64,000 bases of DNA from Streptococcus vestibularis (GTDB taxonomy: Bacteria; Bacillota; Bacilli; Lactobacillales; Streptococcaceae), in contig JAABLG010000001.1 of the NCBI GenBank assembly GCA_010604095.1, forward strand, positions 168,276-232,275, written 5' to 3'. Within the stretch, counting starts at the first letter, position 1. Every line of letters begins with the position of its first letter. A program made the position numbers and the translations under genes. Shown here one piece after another: positions 49,041-58,505 of this stretch. The notes under the pieces were generated by a model. It saw only the letters and a program-made list of their open reading frames with translations. It ran no database searches and had not been told where the DNA came from.

Positions 49041-49922
49041 CTATACTTTGGTGCCTGAGAACACTTCGATATGGTTCCCTAGTATTTTTATATCTACTGG
49101 AAGATTATCCGATTTGTCTCCATCAACATCTGACTCTAACTCAACCTCTGAAGAAATCCTAATATTACGCGCTTTGATATATTCGATATTATCGTTACCT
49201 ACTAGATCCCCTTTTAACAAATCTGGGATAGTCGATAATTTAGAAATGATGGATGCATCTTTTAAAATCAAGATATTTCCATATCCATCTGTATTTTCAT
49301 CAAATAGTTTTTTGTCTGCGTAGTAATTAGATAGAAGAACTAAGACCTGACTAGCTTCACCTTCATAATTGCCATTTTCGCTTTCAATACGAACATTAAA
49401 TACATCGTCTTCCACAACGGACTTCATCGTATTGATTGCATATGCAAAGATACCGTACTTTGTTTTATCTTCAATATCAACGTTATGAATAGCTTCTGGT
49501 AAAGATCCAACACTAAAAATATAGCCAAAATAATTTTGATTAGCTTTTCCAACATCAATGGTTTTAGTAAAATTGAAATCAAGTTCTTCAATCGCTTGAT
49601 CAATACTTTGGTTGATTTCTAATAGCTTAGTGATTAAATTACCAGTTCCACCAGGAATAATCCCAAGTTTTGGAATGTGATTTTTTTCAGCAATCCCTGA
49701 AATAACCTCATTTACAGTACCGTCTCCACCAAAAACAATTACTGCATCATATTTTTCTTTAGAGGCTTTTTCAGCAAATTGAGTTGCATCTTTGGCTTTT
49801 TGCGTAATCTTAGTTTCAACATAATCAAAATACTCTTTAGCCTTATTCTCCAAGCTCTCTTTATAATCTAATGCTGTTTCTCCTCCAGAAGTTGGATTAA
49901 TAATTATCATTACTTTTTTCAT
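49041..49922 (-). CDS. Diacylglycerol/lipid kinase family protein (DagK/YegS-like)
   Basis: The 293-residue cytoplasmic kinase has the N-terminal IIINPTSGG, nucleotide-binding FGGDGTVNEVISGIA (about residues 63-77) and LGIIPGGTGNL, the hallmarks of the DAGK catalytic domain. It probably phosphorylates diacylglycerol or a related lipid, returning it to phospholipid synthesis. Codon use is AT-rich compared with genes to the left. It lies about 100 bases downstream of the DUF389 gene on the same strand. Confidence 0.88.
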   Translation of the reverse strand: MKKVMIIINPTSGGETALDYKESLENKAKEYFDYVETKITQKAKDATQFAEKASKEKYDAVIVFGGDGTVNEVISGIAEKNHIPKLGIIPGGTGNLITKLLEINQSIDQAIEELDFNFTKTIDVGKANQNYFGYIFSVGSLPEAIHNVDIEDKTKYGIFAYAINTMKSVVEDDVFNVRIESENGNYEGEASQVLVLLSNYYADKKLFDENTDGYGNILILKDASIISKLSTIPDLLKGDLVGNDNIEYIKARNIRISSEVELESDVDGDKSDNLPVDIKILGNHIEVFSGTKV

Positions 49923-50025
49923 TGATATTTTCTCCTATGGACTACTAGTGACAATACTTTTCAACGGTTTCTTATGCTTATCAAATTAATATCTCACATT
50001 ACTTGTTGTTATTTGGGGATTCTTT

Positions 50026-51051
50026 TTACTTATCCTTTTCTATTTGTTGAAGATCATCATCGTTTTTATATTGAATGATGTAGTCGACTAATTCTTTTTC
50101 AGTTAATCTATCATTTGTTAATTGTGAAACCTGAATCGAGATATTTTTCAAACCATATTCATTTTGTTTGTTAATGATACTTTGTAACTCAGCTTTTGAA
50201 AGATATTTACCTGAAATAGTTAGCTTTAGTGTATTGTTTTCTTTACTATATTTCTTTTTCAAAATAGTATGGTTTTCAAATTGATCAGATAGATAATTAT
50301 TGATAGACTCATTGATTAGCGTATCTCTAACTAAGGTAGTTGCAGAAGCTAAACTTGGAATAATAAGAACAAGCGAGACTAGAATTAATATTTTTCGCAT
50401 TTTAGAGGCTTCACGATTATGTTTAACATAAGGATTTTTAACCATCATCACATTAGTGCCAATATATGTAGCAATCATAATAAAACTGCAGTTAATGGAG
50501 AACAAATATGACGCCCCTATTATATACTCAAGATTTCCTGTGGCAATAGAATGCCCCACGGTACAAACGGGTGGCATAAGAGCAGTTGCAATGGCGACAC
50601 CAGGAACAATGTTATTAGCTTCTTTCTTTCGTGCTCCAATAATGCCGGCTAATCCACCGACGAATGCTATTACAACGTCCCAAATTGTGGGCGAAGTTCT
50701 AGCAATAATTTCCGTACTTGCGTAAGAAATGGGCGAAAGTAAAAAATAAAGTGTAGAGGCTAAAAGGCTTACTGCAACTTGAATAAAAAGAACTTTAAAC
50801 GATTTTTTGAGAAGTTTTGTATCTAATATTGCTAACGCAAAACCTACTCCAAGGATAGGTGTCATCAATGGAGAAATCAACATTGCCCCTATGATTGTTG
50901 GAATAGAATTCATATTCAAACCAATAGATGCAATCAATATCGCACACAATAAAGTGGTTAAGTCACTTTTTGATAAATCTAAATCCTCATAGATTTTGTC
51001 CCTAAATTCTATTAGAGAATAAAGTTTACCATCCTTCAAAACTTTTTCCAT
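50026..51051 (-). CDS. DUF389 (TIGR00341-like) membrane protein
   Basis: The 341-residue protein has an N-terminal soluble part (to about 35), then six or so membrane helices with the family motifs LNMNSIPTIIGAMLISPLMTP and PGVAIATALMPPVCTVG, and a C-terminal extramembrane domain (about 235-341). The function of DUF389 proteins is not established. It is first in a minus-strand unit with the lipid kinase. AT-rich, like its neighbours. Confidence 0.85.
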   Translation of the reverse strand: MEKVLKDGKLYSLIEFRDKIYEDLDLSKSDLTTLLCAILIASIGLNMNSIPTIIGAMLISPLMTPILGVGFALAILDTKLLKKSFKVLFIQVAVSLLASTLYFLLSPISYASTEIIARTSPTIWDVVIAFVGGLAGIIGARKKEANNIVPGVAIATALMPPVCTVGHSIATGNLEYIIGASYLFSINCSFIMIATYIGTNVMMVKNPYVKHNREASKMRKILILVSLVLIIPSLASATTLVRDTLINESINNYLSDQFENHTILKKKYSKENNTLKLTISGKYLSKAELQSIINKQNEYGLKNISIQVSQLTNDRLTEKELVDYIIQYKNDDDLQQIEKDK

Positions 51052-51754
51052 AACAGTACTTCCTTTTTGTTACTATAGTCAACTTTTTAAGCTCACTCTT
51101 TGACGACGTATCTAAATCATTGGCCATTATTATTGTAACTTCTTTACCTGGGTGTGTTTTATATTCTACTTTCAATTTGTAATCAATTCACTACTCCATA
51201 TTAATTTTAAACTCCTACTGAAAGTGATGTAGTGTTTGGTGTATTATTTATACTATTTTGTTAGATACTTACTATTTAAAGAAAAATGTGTAAGGGTTTA
51301 CATGTCTCAATTATACATTTTATTTTTACTTTCGTCACTCGAACATCTTAGGGCTATTTTCTTTTGTGGCTAAAATGCTAATCAATCAATCATATGAATG
51401 TAGCAGTTTAATCAAACTTTTTATTCATAAATCAATCCATTTAGAGGAAGCCCTAATAATAGTAGAAGCCTGTGTAGATTTTTAACAAAAAAATGAGATA
51501 AGTGAAATTGTAAAACTATGCAAGCGATTGCAAAGGCCAATGATGGTTTTCATGTCTATTTTTGTGTAAGCGCAAACATTTTCATTGACTTATCAATTTG
51601 ATTAACTTATAATGTTATTAACAGGTATATACTAACATTAATCTTATGATTGTTAAGATTAATATAAAAAATGTTTTAGCTAAAATATAACTCTTTAGAT
51701 GGTTTGATTTTCCAAACAATCTAACTTTCCTCTATTTAGAAAGGGGGAGACATT
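51052..51754. promoter_or_regulatory. 703-base intergenic region with two cre-like sites and a promoter
   Basis: From 51052 to about 51500 I see only AT-rich sequence. Then come TGCAAGCGATTGCA (51519-51532) and TGTAAGCGCAAACA (51565-51578), both good matches to the CcpA cre consensus, followed by TTGACT (51585-51590), a 17-base spacer and TATAAT (51608-51613). Both cre sites lie upstream of the -35, a position compatible with activation as well as repression. Confidence 0.65.
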
Positions 51755-51994
51755 ATGCTTTGGGCTATTATTGTCGGAGGCTTTATAGGTTTTATTGCTG
51801 GTGGAATCACTAAAAAGGGAGGTTCCATGGGAATAATTGCCAATATCTTTGCAGGTTTAATTGGTTCATCTGTTGGACAGTCACTCTTCGGTTCTTGGGG
51901 ACCTAGACTAGCTGGAATGGCCTTAGTTCCATCAATTTTAGGGGCAGTTATTGTTGTTGCAGTAGTATCATTTTTCTTAGGGAAAAAAGAATAA
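51755..51994 (+). CDS. GlsB/YeaQ/YmgE family membrane stress protein
   Basis: A 79-residue protein with three hydrophobic segments and the glycine-rich pattern GGFIGFIAGGITKKGG and NIFAGLIGSSVGQSLFG of the transglycosylase-associated/GlsB family, linked to general stress in lactic acid bacteria and enterococci. The start has an AAAGGGGGAG ribosome site. It is preceded by a promoter with two cre-like sites and followed by a CsbD-like gene on the same strand. Confidence 0.88.
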   Translation: MLWAIIVGGFIGFIAGGITKKGGSMGIIANIFAGLIGSSVGQSLFGSWGPRLAGMALVPSILGAVIVVAVVSFFLGKKE

Positions 51995-52170
51995 TTTTCA
52001 ATATTTCGACAGGAAGACTCCAATCAACTAGCAAACTTGGTGCTGATAAATTAAAAAAGTGGTAAACATGGACTAGCTAATGGTTTATCAGCAAATAAAG
52101 ATAACGTTAGTGAGGGTGTTCAAGCTGTTTATGACTCGACTTCAACACAAAAGCTATAATTTAACTTATC
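51995..52170 (+). pseudogene. Possible relic of a small stress-protein gene
   Basis: Frames here read GRLQSTSKLGADKLKK and, after a shift near 52061, GKHGLANGLSANKDNVSEGV to a stop at about 52160. The sequence looks protein-like (low hydrophobicity, Lys/Asn/Ala-rich) but there is no start or ribosome site for it. It may be a decayed gene between the GlsB-like and CsbD-like genes. I cannot name its family. Confidence 0.3.
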
Positions 52171-52250
52171 TTTTTATACTCAAAAATTTGAATGTATTGT
52201 TTAAGAGCGTTCATATTTAAAAATCTTTATGTCCAAAGGAGGATAAAATT

Positions 52251-52454
52251 ATGTCAGTAGAAGAAAAACTTAACCAAGCTAAAGGCGCTATTAAAGAAGG
52301 TTTCGGAAAAGTAACTGGTGATAAAAAAACAGAAAAAGAGGGTGCTGCTGAAAAAGCAGTCTCAAAAGTGAAAGAAGTTGCCGAAGATGCCAAAGATGCT
52401 GTTGAAGGAGCTATCGAAGGTGTGAAAAATATGATTAAAAAGGACGATAAATAA
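52251..52454 (+). CDS. CsbD family stress protein
   Basis: The 67-residue hydrophilic, helical protein has the CsbD pattern [20 protein letters not shown] at residues 6-25, followed by an Ala/Glu/Lys-rich tail. CsbD proteins respond to general stress; biochemical role unknown. It has an AAAGGAGGA ribosome site and lies 256 bases after the GlsB-like gene. Confidence 0.88.
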   Translation: MSVEEKLNQAKGAIKEGFGKVTGDKKTEKEGAAEKAVSKVKEVAEDAKDAVEGAIEGVKNMIKKDDK

Positions 52455-52669
52455 TTAAATAGTCAATTGATTTTTCACATAAAAGCTACAAAAGCTACTC
52501 TACAAAAAAATAGAGTTGTCATATTCTACTCCTAATTACTCACTTATAAGATTACTTTCAAAATAACTACAAATCGATATTCTTATAATATTATTCAGTT
52601 GAAAAATCAACTTTCTTTAGATTAATTCAAATTCCTTTTTAACTCCATATACATATTCTTTCTAATAGT

Positions 52670-52725
52670 AAAAGCACTCTAATTTCTATAGTTTTATCCA
52701 AGCTATAGACGCTAGAGTGCTTTTT
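52670..52725 (+). terminator. Large hairpin terminator after csbD-like gene
   Basis: AAAGCACTCTA pairs with TAGAGTGCTTT, with an inner CTATAG/CTATAG pairing, then a T-run. From 52455 to 52669 no gene is seen. Confidence 0.75.
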
Positions 52726-52894
52726 ATAATATTTTGAAGAATTATTTAATGATCGGGGGAGATTTGTATTTTTCTAGTTCTTATACAAATCAGCAAAATA
52801 TAAGTGCTAACATCATCCCGATTAGAGAATGGCATACGTTTGCATTGCTTGTGAATGTTTTCACCACCAAAACATCACATTTTCAGTGAATTAC

Positions 52895-52945
52895 TTGATT
52901 TTCATAAGTATTAGTTTTATAATTAAAGTATAGAAAGCGCTTTCA
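52895..52945 (+). promoter_or_regulatory. Promoter of the pdh operon with cre site over the start
   Basis: TTGATT (52895-52900), a 17-base spacer and TATAAT (52918-52923). AGAAAGCGCTTTCA (52932-52945), a palindromic match to the CcpA cre consensus, covers the expected start site, a classical repression position. Confidence 0.8.
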
Positions 52946-53024
52946 AAAAAACATCTCCGAGTTTTTGTCCTACTTGAAGTGATTAGGCTAACAGCCTACT
53001 TCCATTCTAGAAAGGAGTATTGTT

Positions 53025-54365
53025 TTGAGTCAATGTGATATTCTCATTATAGGGGCAGGTCCTGGTGGTTATGTTGCTGCTGAAGAAGCTGCCCGTTTAG
53101 GTAAAAAGGTAACTGTCATTGAGAAAAACTCCATAGGTGGCACCTGTTTGAACGTTGGCTGTATCCCATCCAAAGCCTATCTTGAACATGCTCATTGGCT
53201 ATTAGCTGCTAAAGAAGCCTCTCAGTATGGAGTAACTGTTTTAAATGATAATCTTGATTTTCCAAAGCTTGTTGCTCGCAAAGATCAAGTCGTAGCAACA
53301 CTGCAGTCTGGTATTCAATCAAGTTTTAAACAATTAGGTATCACCTATATTGCAGGTGAGGCATCTTATATTTCTGATAAAACCTTCCAAGTTAATGGTG
53401 AAAGAGTCTCAGGTAAGTCTGTTATTTTGGCGACGGGGAGTTATCCATTTATTCCTCCTATTCCTGGTATTAACGATGTTGACTATTTGACAACAGATAG
53501 CTTTTTCAACTTAAAGGAACTTCCTCAACGTTTGGTTATCATTGGTGGGGGTATTATTTCCGTTGAGTTAGCTTTTGCTATGGCTCCACTAGGTGTGGAT
53601 GTGACAGTAATAGAGGTTGCACCAACAATTTTGGCAACTGAAGATGACGAGGCACGTTCCATTATTAGAGAAAAGATGGAACAACTTGGAATTACTATAC
53701 TGGAAGGAGTTAGCATAGATAGGGTTAAAGAAAATGCTGTAATTCTAGCAGATGGCAAGTCCTACTCTTATGATAACTTACTTGTAGCAACAGGACGTAA
53801 GCCAAATATTGAGTTAGCCCAAATGATGGGCTTGGAGCTGACTGAAAAAGGTTTTATAAAGGTAGATAGTTATTACGAGTCATCTCAATCAGGTGTTTAT
53901 GCGATTGGGGATTTGATTCCTGGATATATGTTAGCTCATGTTGCTAGTAGCGAGGGAATCAAAGCTGTTCGAGCCATTTGTCGTCAGGCTGAGGAACCGG
54001 TGGATAATTCAAGTGTTCCACGGTCACTCTTTACAACGCCAGAGATTGCTTCCTTTGGCTTGTCAGAAGAGGAGGCGGTTCAACAAGGATACGATATATC
54101 AGTTGGTCAACTTCCTTATGTTTATAATGGTCGAGCAATTGCGTCTAATTCAGCAAAAGGTTTTGTTAAAATTGTCTCTGAAAAACGCTATCACCTACTA
54201 TTAGGTGCCGTTATCGTTGGCCCACATGCAACTGATATTTTACAATCCTTGATTGTCTTGAAAGATGCTGAAGGAACACTTGATCAGCTTGATAAGACTA
54301 TTTTTGCACATCCAACAATTTCTGAGTTGGTTCAGGAAGTTGCAAGACTGATTTTAAGGTCCTAA
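53025..54365 (+). CDS. pdhD: Dihydrolipoyl dehydrogenase (E3)
   Basis: E3 reoxidises the lipoyl groups of the dehydrogenase complex with NAD. The 446-residue flavoprotein has the FAD loop IIGAGPGGYVAAEEAARLG, the redox disulfide GGTCLNVGCIPSK (about residues 37-49), the NAD loop IIGGGIISVELA, ATGRKPN, and the C-terminal active-site HPTISE. It has no fused lipoyl domain. It begins with TTG (RBS AAAGGAG eight bases upstream). It is first in the operon, as in S. mutans pdhDABC. Confidence 0.93.
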   Translation: MSQCDILIIGAGPGGYVAAEEAARLGKKVTVIEKNSIGGTCLNVGCIPSKAYLEHAHWLLAAKEASQYGVTVLNDNLDFPKLVARKDQVVATLQSGIQSSFKQLGITYIAGEASYISDKTFQVNGERVSGKSVILATGSYPFIPPIPGINDVDYLTTDSFFNLKELPQRLVIIGGGIISVELAFAMAPLGVDVTVIEVAPTILATEDDEARSIIREKMEQLGITILEGVSIDRVKENAVILADGKSYSYDNLLVATGRKPNIELAQMMGLELTEKGFIKVDSYYESSQSGVYAIGDLIPGYMLAHVASSEGIKAVRAICRQAEEPVDNSSVPRSLFTTPEIASFGLSEEEAVQQGYDISVGQLPYVYNGRAIASNSAKGFVKIVSEKRYHLLLGAVIVGPHATDILQSLIVLKDAEGTLDQLDKTIFAHPTISELVQEVARLILRS

Positions 54366-54470
54366 GCTCGATGGATAGGTTTAGCGTAGTCATTTTCATT
54401 TTTTCAAATTTATATATCTGTCAATAATATTTGTTTTTTATAAAGTTCTCTCATAGAAGGAGGAAACAAT

Positions 54471-55544
54471 ATGACACATTATCAAGAATTGCCACAAGCC
54501 CTAATGAAAGAAAAACATCAGGGACAAACCTTAACCAAGGAAGAAGTTAAGGTTCAAACTGCCCATGATCTTGGTGTGGAAAATGTTTCAAAAGAAGAGG
54601 CTAAATCCATGTATAAGACTATGTGGGATATTCGAAATTTTGAAGAAAATGCACGACATTTCTTTTCAATCGGTCAAATTCCAGGATTTGTTCACCTTTA
54701 CTCAGGTGAGGAAGCTATTGCGACTGGGGTATGTGCTAACTTGACTGATAAAGACTACATTACTAGCACACATCGAGGACATGGACACTGTGTGGCTAAA
54801 GGTGGAGACCTTAAAAAAATGATGGCTGAAATCTTTGGTAAGTCTACTGGGCTTGGTAAAGGTAAAGGTGGCTCTATGCATATCGCTGACTTGGATAAAG
54901 GAATCCTTGGTGCTAATGGTATGGTAGGCGGAGGCTTTGGTCTTGCGACTGGGGCTGCTATGCGCAACAAATATCTAAAGACTGATGATGTTGCTGTATG
55001 TTTCTTTGGTGATGGTGCTGCCAATGAAGGTAATTTTCATGAGTGCTTAAACATGGCCTCTATTTGGAATCTACCTGTGGTATTTGTAAATGAAAACAAC
55101 CTTTTTGCAGAATCAACACCACAATGGTATTCATCAGGTTCTCCAACAATTGCTGAACGTGCACAAGCTTACAATATGCCTGGAGTTCGCGTTAATGGTA
55201 AGGACTTATTTGCTGTTTATCAAGTGGCTAAAGAGGCCATTGAACGTGCACGTCGTGGAGATGGTCCAACGTTAATTGAAGCTATTACTTATCGTAACCA
55301 TGGCCATTTCGAAGGAGATGAGCAAAAATACAAAGCACCAGATGGAATCGAAAAAGAATGGGCAGATGTGGATGCCTTGGAAGTATTTCGTGACCTGGTA
55401 ACTGAAAAGGGTATCCTTAGCCAAGATGAATTGGATGAGATTGTTGCCCAATCACAAAAAGATGTTGAAGATGCAATCCACTTTGCTCAAGAGAGCCCAA
55501 TTCCAAAAGAAGAAGCTCTCTACGAAGACGTATTTGCAGACTGA
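54471..55544 (+). CDS. pdhA: Thiamine-dependent dehydrogenase E1 alpha subunit
   Basis: The alpha subunit of the E1 component, which with beta decarboxylates pyruvate (or acetoin) using thiamine diphosphate. The 357-residue protein shows GQIPGFVHLYSGEEAIATG, THRGHGHCVAKG, and the thiamine-binding GDGAANEGNFHECLNMA to NENN. The N-terminal 40 residues are a Lys/Glu-rich extension. Pyruvate and acetoin dehydrogenases are alike in this family, so substrate is uncertain; gene order favours pyruvate. RBS GAAGGAGG. Confidence 0.88.
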   Translation: MTHYQELPQALMKEKHQGQTLTKEEVKVQTAHDLGVENVSKEEAKSMYKTMWDIRNFEENARHFFSIGQIPGFVHLYSGEEAIATGVCANLTDKDYITSTHRGHGHCVAKGGDLKKMMAEIFGKSTGLGKGKGGSMHIADLDKGILGANGMVGGGFGLATGAAMRNKYLKTDDVAVCFFGDGAANEGNFHECLNMASIWNLPVVFVNENNLFAESTPQWYSSGSPTIAERAQAYNMPGVRVNGKDLFAVYQVAKEAIERARRGDGPTLIEAITYRNHGHFEGDEQKYKAPDGIEKEWADVDALEVFRDLVTEKGILSQDELDEIVAQSQKDVEDAIHFAQESPIPKEEALYEDVFAD

Positions 55545-55560
55545 TTGAGGAGGATTCATA

Positions 55561-56592
55561 ATGACTAGAGAAACATTATTTATGAAAGCCATCAATGAAG
55601 GGCTCGATCAAGCCATGGAAAGAGACGAGCGAGTTGTTCTCCTAGGAGAGGATATCTCAGGTGGTGTTAATGTTGAACACTTAGAAAATAATAACGAGGA
55701 TGCCTGGGGCGGTGTCATGGGGATTACACGAGGATTGATGCCGAAATATGGCAGGGAACGTGTTATTGATACTCCGATTTCTGAGCACGGCTATTTATCA
55801 GCTTCGGTGGGGATGGCGCTTACGGGACTAAGACCTGTACCAGAGTTAATGTTTAATGATTTTATTGGATTCTGTTTTGATGCCCTATTAGGACAGGCTT
55901 CTAAGATGCGTTACATGTTTGGCGGTAAAGCTAAAGTTCCGATGGTTGTTCGTACTATGCACGGGGCAGGAGCTTCAGCTGCTGCGCAACACTCTGGATC
56001 CTATTACGGTTTATTTGGATCGATTCCTGGCATTAAGGTGGTCGTTCCTGCTACCCCTTATGATGCCAAAGGATTACTCCTAGCATCAATAGAGGATGAT
56101 AATGTAGTTATCTTTTCTGAAGACAAGACTTTATATGGATTAAAAGGGGAAGTGCCAGAAGAATACTACACTGTACCAATTGGTAAGGCTGCCGTTCGTA
56201 GAGAGGGTAAGGATTTAACAATTGTGACAATTGGTAAGATGTTGTATGTAGCCTATGAGGTCGCCGACCGCTTGGCAAAAGACAACATTTCTGTAGAAGT
56301 GATTGATCTTCGTACAGTTGCTCCATGGGATGAAGAAACAGTGTTAAATTCCGTGAAGAAAACTGGTCGTTTAATTATTGTGGATGAGGCAAATCCACAT
56401 AACAATACTGCAACTGACATTGCATCTGTCGTTTCAGATAAAGCTTTTGATTATCTTGATGGACCAGTGAAATGTGTTTGTGCACCAAATACTCCTGTTC
56501 CATTTGCGACAAACTTAGAACAAGTCTATATCCCTGATGCGGATAAGGTTTTGAAAGTAGCTGATGAATTGATTCAGGACTTGAAAGGATAG
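55561..56592 (+). CDS. pdhB: Thiamine-dependent dehydrogenase E1 beta subunit
   Basis: The 343-residue E1 beta subunit pairs with the upstream alpha subunit, 16 bases away. Motifs are VVLLGEDISGG, RVIDTPISEHGYLSASVGMAL, the thiamine-site VPMVVRTMHGAGASAAAQHS, and VIDLRTVAPWDEETV near the C-terminus. AGGAGGA ribosome site. Encoded directly before E2. Confidence 0.92.
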   Translation: MTRETLFMKAINEGLDQAMERDERVVLLGEDISGGVNVEHLENNNEDAWGGVMGITRGLMPKYGRERVIDTPISEHGYLSASVGMALTGLRPVPELMFNDFIGFCFDALLGQASKMRYMFGGKAKVPMVVRTMHGAGASAAAQHSGSYYGLFGSIPGIKVVVPATPYDAKGLLLASIEDDNVVIFSEDKTLYGLKGEVPEEYYTVPIGKAAVRREGKDLTIVTIGKMLYVAYEVADRLAKDNISVEVIDLRTVAPWDEETVLNSVKKTGRLIIVDEANPHNNTATDIASVVSDKAFDYLDGPVKCVCAPNTPVPFATNLEQVYIPDADKVLKVADELIQDLKG

Positions 56593-56602
56593 GAGGGCGC
56601 TT

Positions 56603-57832
56603 ATGGCAACAGAAATTTTAATGCCCAAGCTCGGCCTAACCATGACTGAAGGACTCATTCAAAAGTGGTTGGTCCAAGTTGGTGATACAGTAACAAGTGG
56701 TCAGCCTTTATTGGAAATTAGTTCTGAAAAATTGACTAGTGAAGTCGAATCCCCTGCTTCTGGGGTTGTTCTAGACATTGTGCATGGTGAAGGTGTTACA
56801 GTTAAATGTAAGGAAGTCGTTGGATGGGTTGGTCAGGAAGGAGAGGATGTAGGGACCAAAGAGGCTCCTGCACAAGAGGAAGCTCCAACTGAAGTCGCTA
56901 AAGATTCAACACCGTCTAGTCCTAAATCTACTACAGCACCTATAGCTCGTACTGGTGGGGAACGCATTTTTATTACACCGGTGGCTCGTAAGATGGCTGC
57001 TGAGAAAGGCTATGATATCTCCCTTATTAAAGGGACAGGTGGAAATGGTCGTATTACAAGACGTGATGTAGAAGCTTATCAACCAAGTCTTGTTGCTGAT
57101 AAGGTTGTAGAACCTCTACCACAAGCTATGACCTCAGGCCAATACGGTGAGGGACTAGAAGGCATGCGTAAGATTATTGCCGAACGTATGATGAACAGTC
57201 TTCATTCTTCTGCTCAAGTGACACTCCATCGTAAGGCTGATTTAACTGAGCTTTTGAAATTCCGTAAAGAACTTAAGGCCAAGGTCCATACTCCACTTGA
57301 AAATGGTGAACTAGGTATCACAACTCTATTAACTAAAGCAGTAACCAAAGCTTTGAGAGATTTTCCAGCTTTGAATGCTTGGTATGGCGGCGGAATTCAT
57401 CAGATTCAAGAACGCATTCATATTGGTATGGCAACAGCTTTGGATGATGGTTTGGTTGTCCCTGTGATTCGAGACGCAGACCGTATGACTTTAGCAGATC
57501 TTGGTCAAAGCATTAAGACTCTGGCTAATCAAGCTCGAAAAGGTACACTTCCATCTGACCTATATAGTGGTTCTACTTTCTCAATTACGAACCTAGGAGG
57601 GCCAGGTGTAGAATACTTCACACCAATCCTTAACTCCCCAGAGGTGGCAATTCTTGGAGTAGGAGCAACTCAACAAGCTTTAGCATTTAATGAGGAGGGA
57701 GAGGTTGTTCAAAAAGACTATCTTCCATTGAGTCTGAGCTTCGACCATCAAATCATCGATGGCTTTCCAGCAGCTGAATTTTTAGCAAGAGTTGTTTCTT
57801 ATCTTGAAGATCCTTATCTCCTTATTTTCTAG
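56603..57832 (+). CDS. pdhC: Dihydrolipoyl acyltransferase (E2)
   Basis: The 409-residue E2 core enzyme has one lipoyl domain (MPKLGLTMTEG; lipoylated Lys in EISSEKLTSEVE at about 43), a Pro/Ala/Thr-rich linker, an E1/E3-binding domain (TPVARKMAAEKGYDISLIKG) and the acyltransferase domain ending with SFDHQIIDGFPAAEFL. The catalytic motif has HQxxDG, while HRxxDG is more common; His and Asp are kept. Ten-base gap after E1 beta with an AGGAGGGCG ribosome site. Confidence 0.92.
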   Translation: MATEILMPKLGLTMTEGLIQKWLVQVGDTVTSGQPLLEISSEKLTSEVESPASGVVLDIVHGEGVTVKCKEVVGWVGQEGEDVGTKEAPAQEEAPTEVAKDSTPSSPKSTTAPIARTGGERIFITPVARKMAAEKGYDISLIKGTGGNGRITRRDVEAYQPSLVADKVVEPLPQAMTSGQYGEGLEGMRKIIAERMMNSLHSSAQVTLHRKADLTELLKFRKELKAKVHTPLENGELGITTLLTKAVTKALRDFPALNAWYGGGIHQIQERIHIGMATALDDGLVVPVIRDADRMTLADLGQSIKTLANQARKGTLPSDLYSGSTFSITNLGGPGVEYFTPILNSPEVAILGVGATQQALAFNEEGEVVQKDYLPLSLSFDHQIIDGFPAAEFLARVVSYLEDPYLLIF

Positions 57833-57944
57833 TGGATTTAAATTTTGAAAGGTTAAGATTATCAACTAATAGACATACTATAGGTTAAAATATAAAGTTT
57901 TTTGCTAACCTTGTTTAGCTCAATAGCTAGCGTAAAGCTTACAC

Positions 57945-57974
57945 AAAGAGAAGACTAACTTAGTCTTCTCTTTT
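57945..57974 (+). terminator. Terminator of the pdh operon
   Basis: AAAGAGAAGACTA pairs with TAGTCTTCTCTTTT around ACT. Confidence 0.85.
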
Positions 57975-58103
57975 CGTGTTGCTAGGGGGGAGAGCTTTTC
58001 TTAAGTCAAGTGGGAATTTGTCTATCAATTTCCTAATTAATCAGTTGTATATTCTCATACAAGGGTGTAAAATCTTCTATATAAAGATAAAGAGGAGCAA
58101 GGT

Positions 58104-58415
58104 ATGGAATTAAAAGATTTTACAGAACAAGAACAAGAACAAATCGAAAAAGGGTTGAGTACAGCTGAGATTTCTGACAAGGAAGCGGCTAAGAAGTTGC
58201 TGGCTCTCGTACCACAAGAATGGATTAAACGCATTCCTTTCTTTGTCAGAGGGCATGCGACGACCAAGACGGTAGAGCGTGTAGCCAAGCAATATCCTGA
58301 ACTCTACGCAGTAGCCAAACGCCAAGGGGACCTTCCTGAAAAAGAAGGCCAAGAGCTTCGTAAAATCATGACAGCCATCTTTGAAGAAAAAATGAACAAA
58401 CACAAGATTAAGTAA
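58104..58415 (+). CDS. Conserved hypothetical protein, 103 residues
   Basis: A soluble, highly charged helical protein (DFTEQEQEQIEKGLSTAEIS; EWIKRIPFFVRGHATTKTVE). No named family recognised. It has an AGGAGCAAGGT ribosome region. The last 27 codons are duplicated at 59371-59450 with a few changes, after the neighbouring CPBP gene, showing a local duplication and partial loss. Confidence 0.7.
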   Translation: MELKDFTEQEQEQIEKGLSTAEISDKEAAKKLLALVPQEWIKRIPFFVRGHATTKTVERVAKQYPELYAVAKRQGDLPEKEGQELRKIMTAIFEEKMNKHKIK

Positions 58416-58505
58416 GATTTATAAAGATTGTGAACAATGCCATCTTTGGGTTGATGCAGATTAGGGTGCGATTTATCTGATTTATCATACCGTTACGGAG
58501 GAAAA

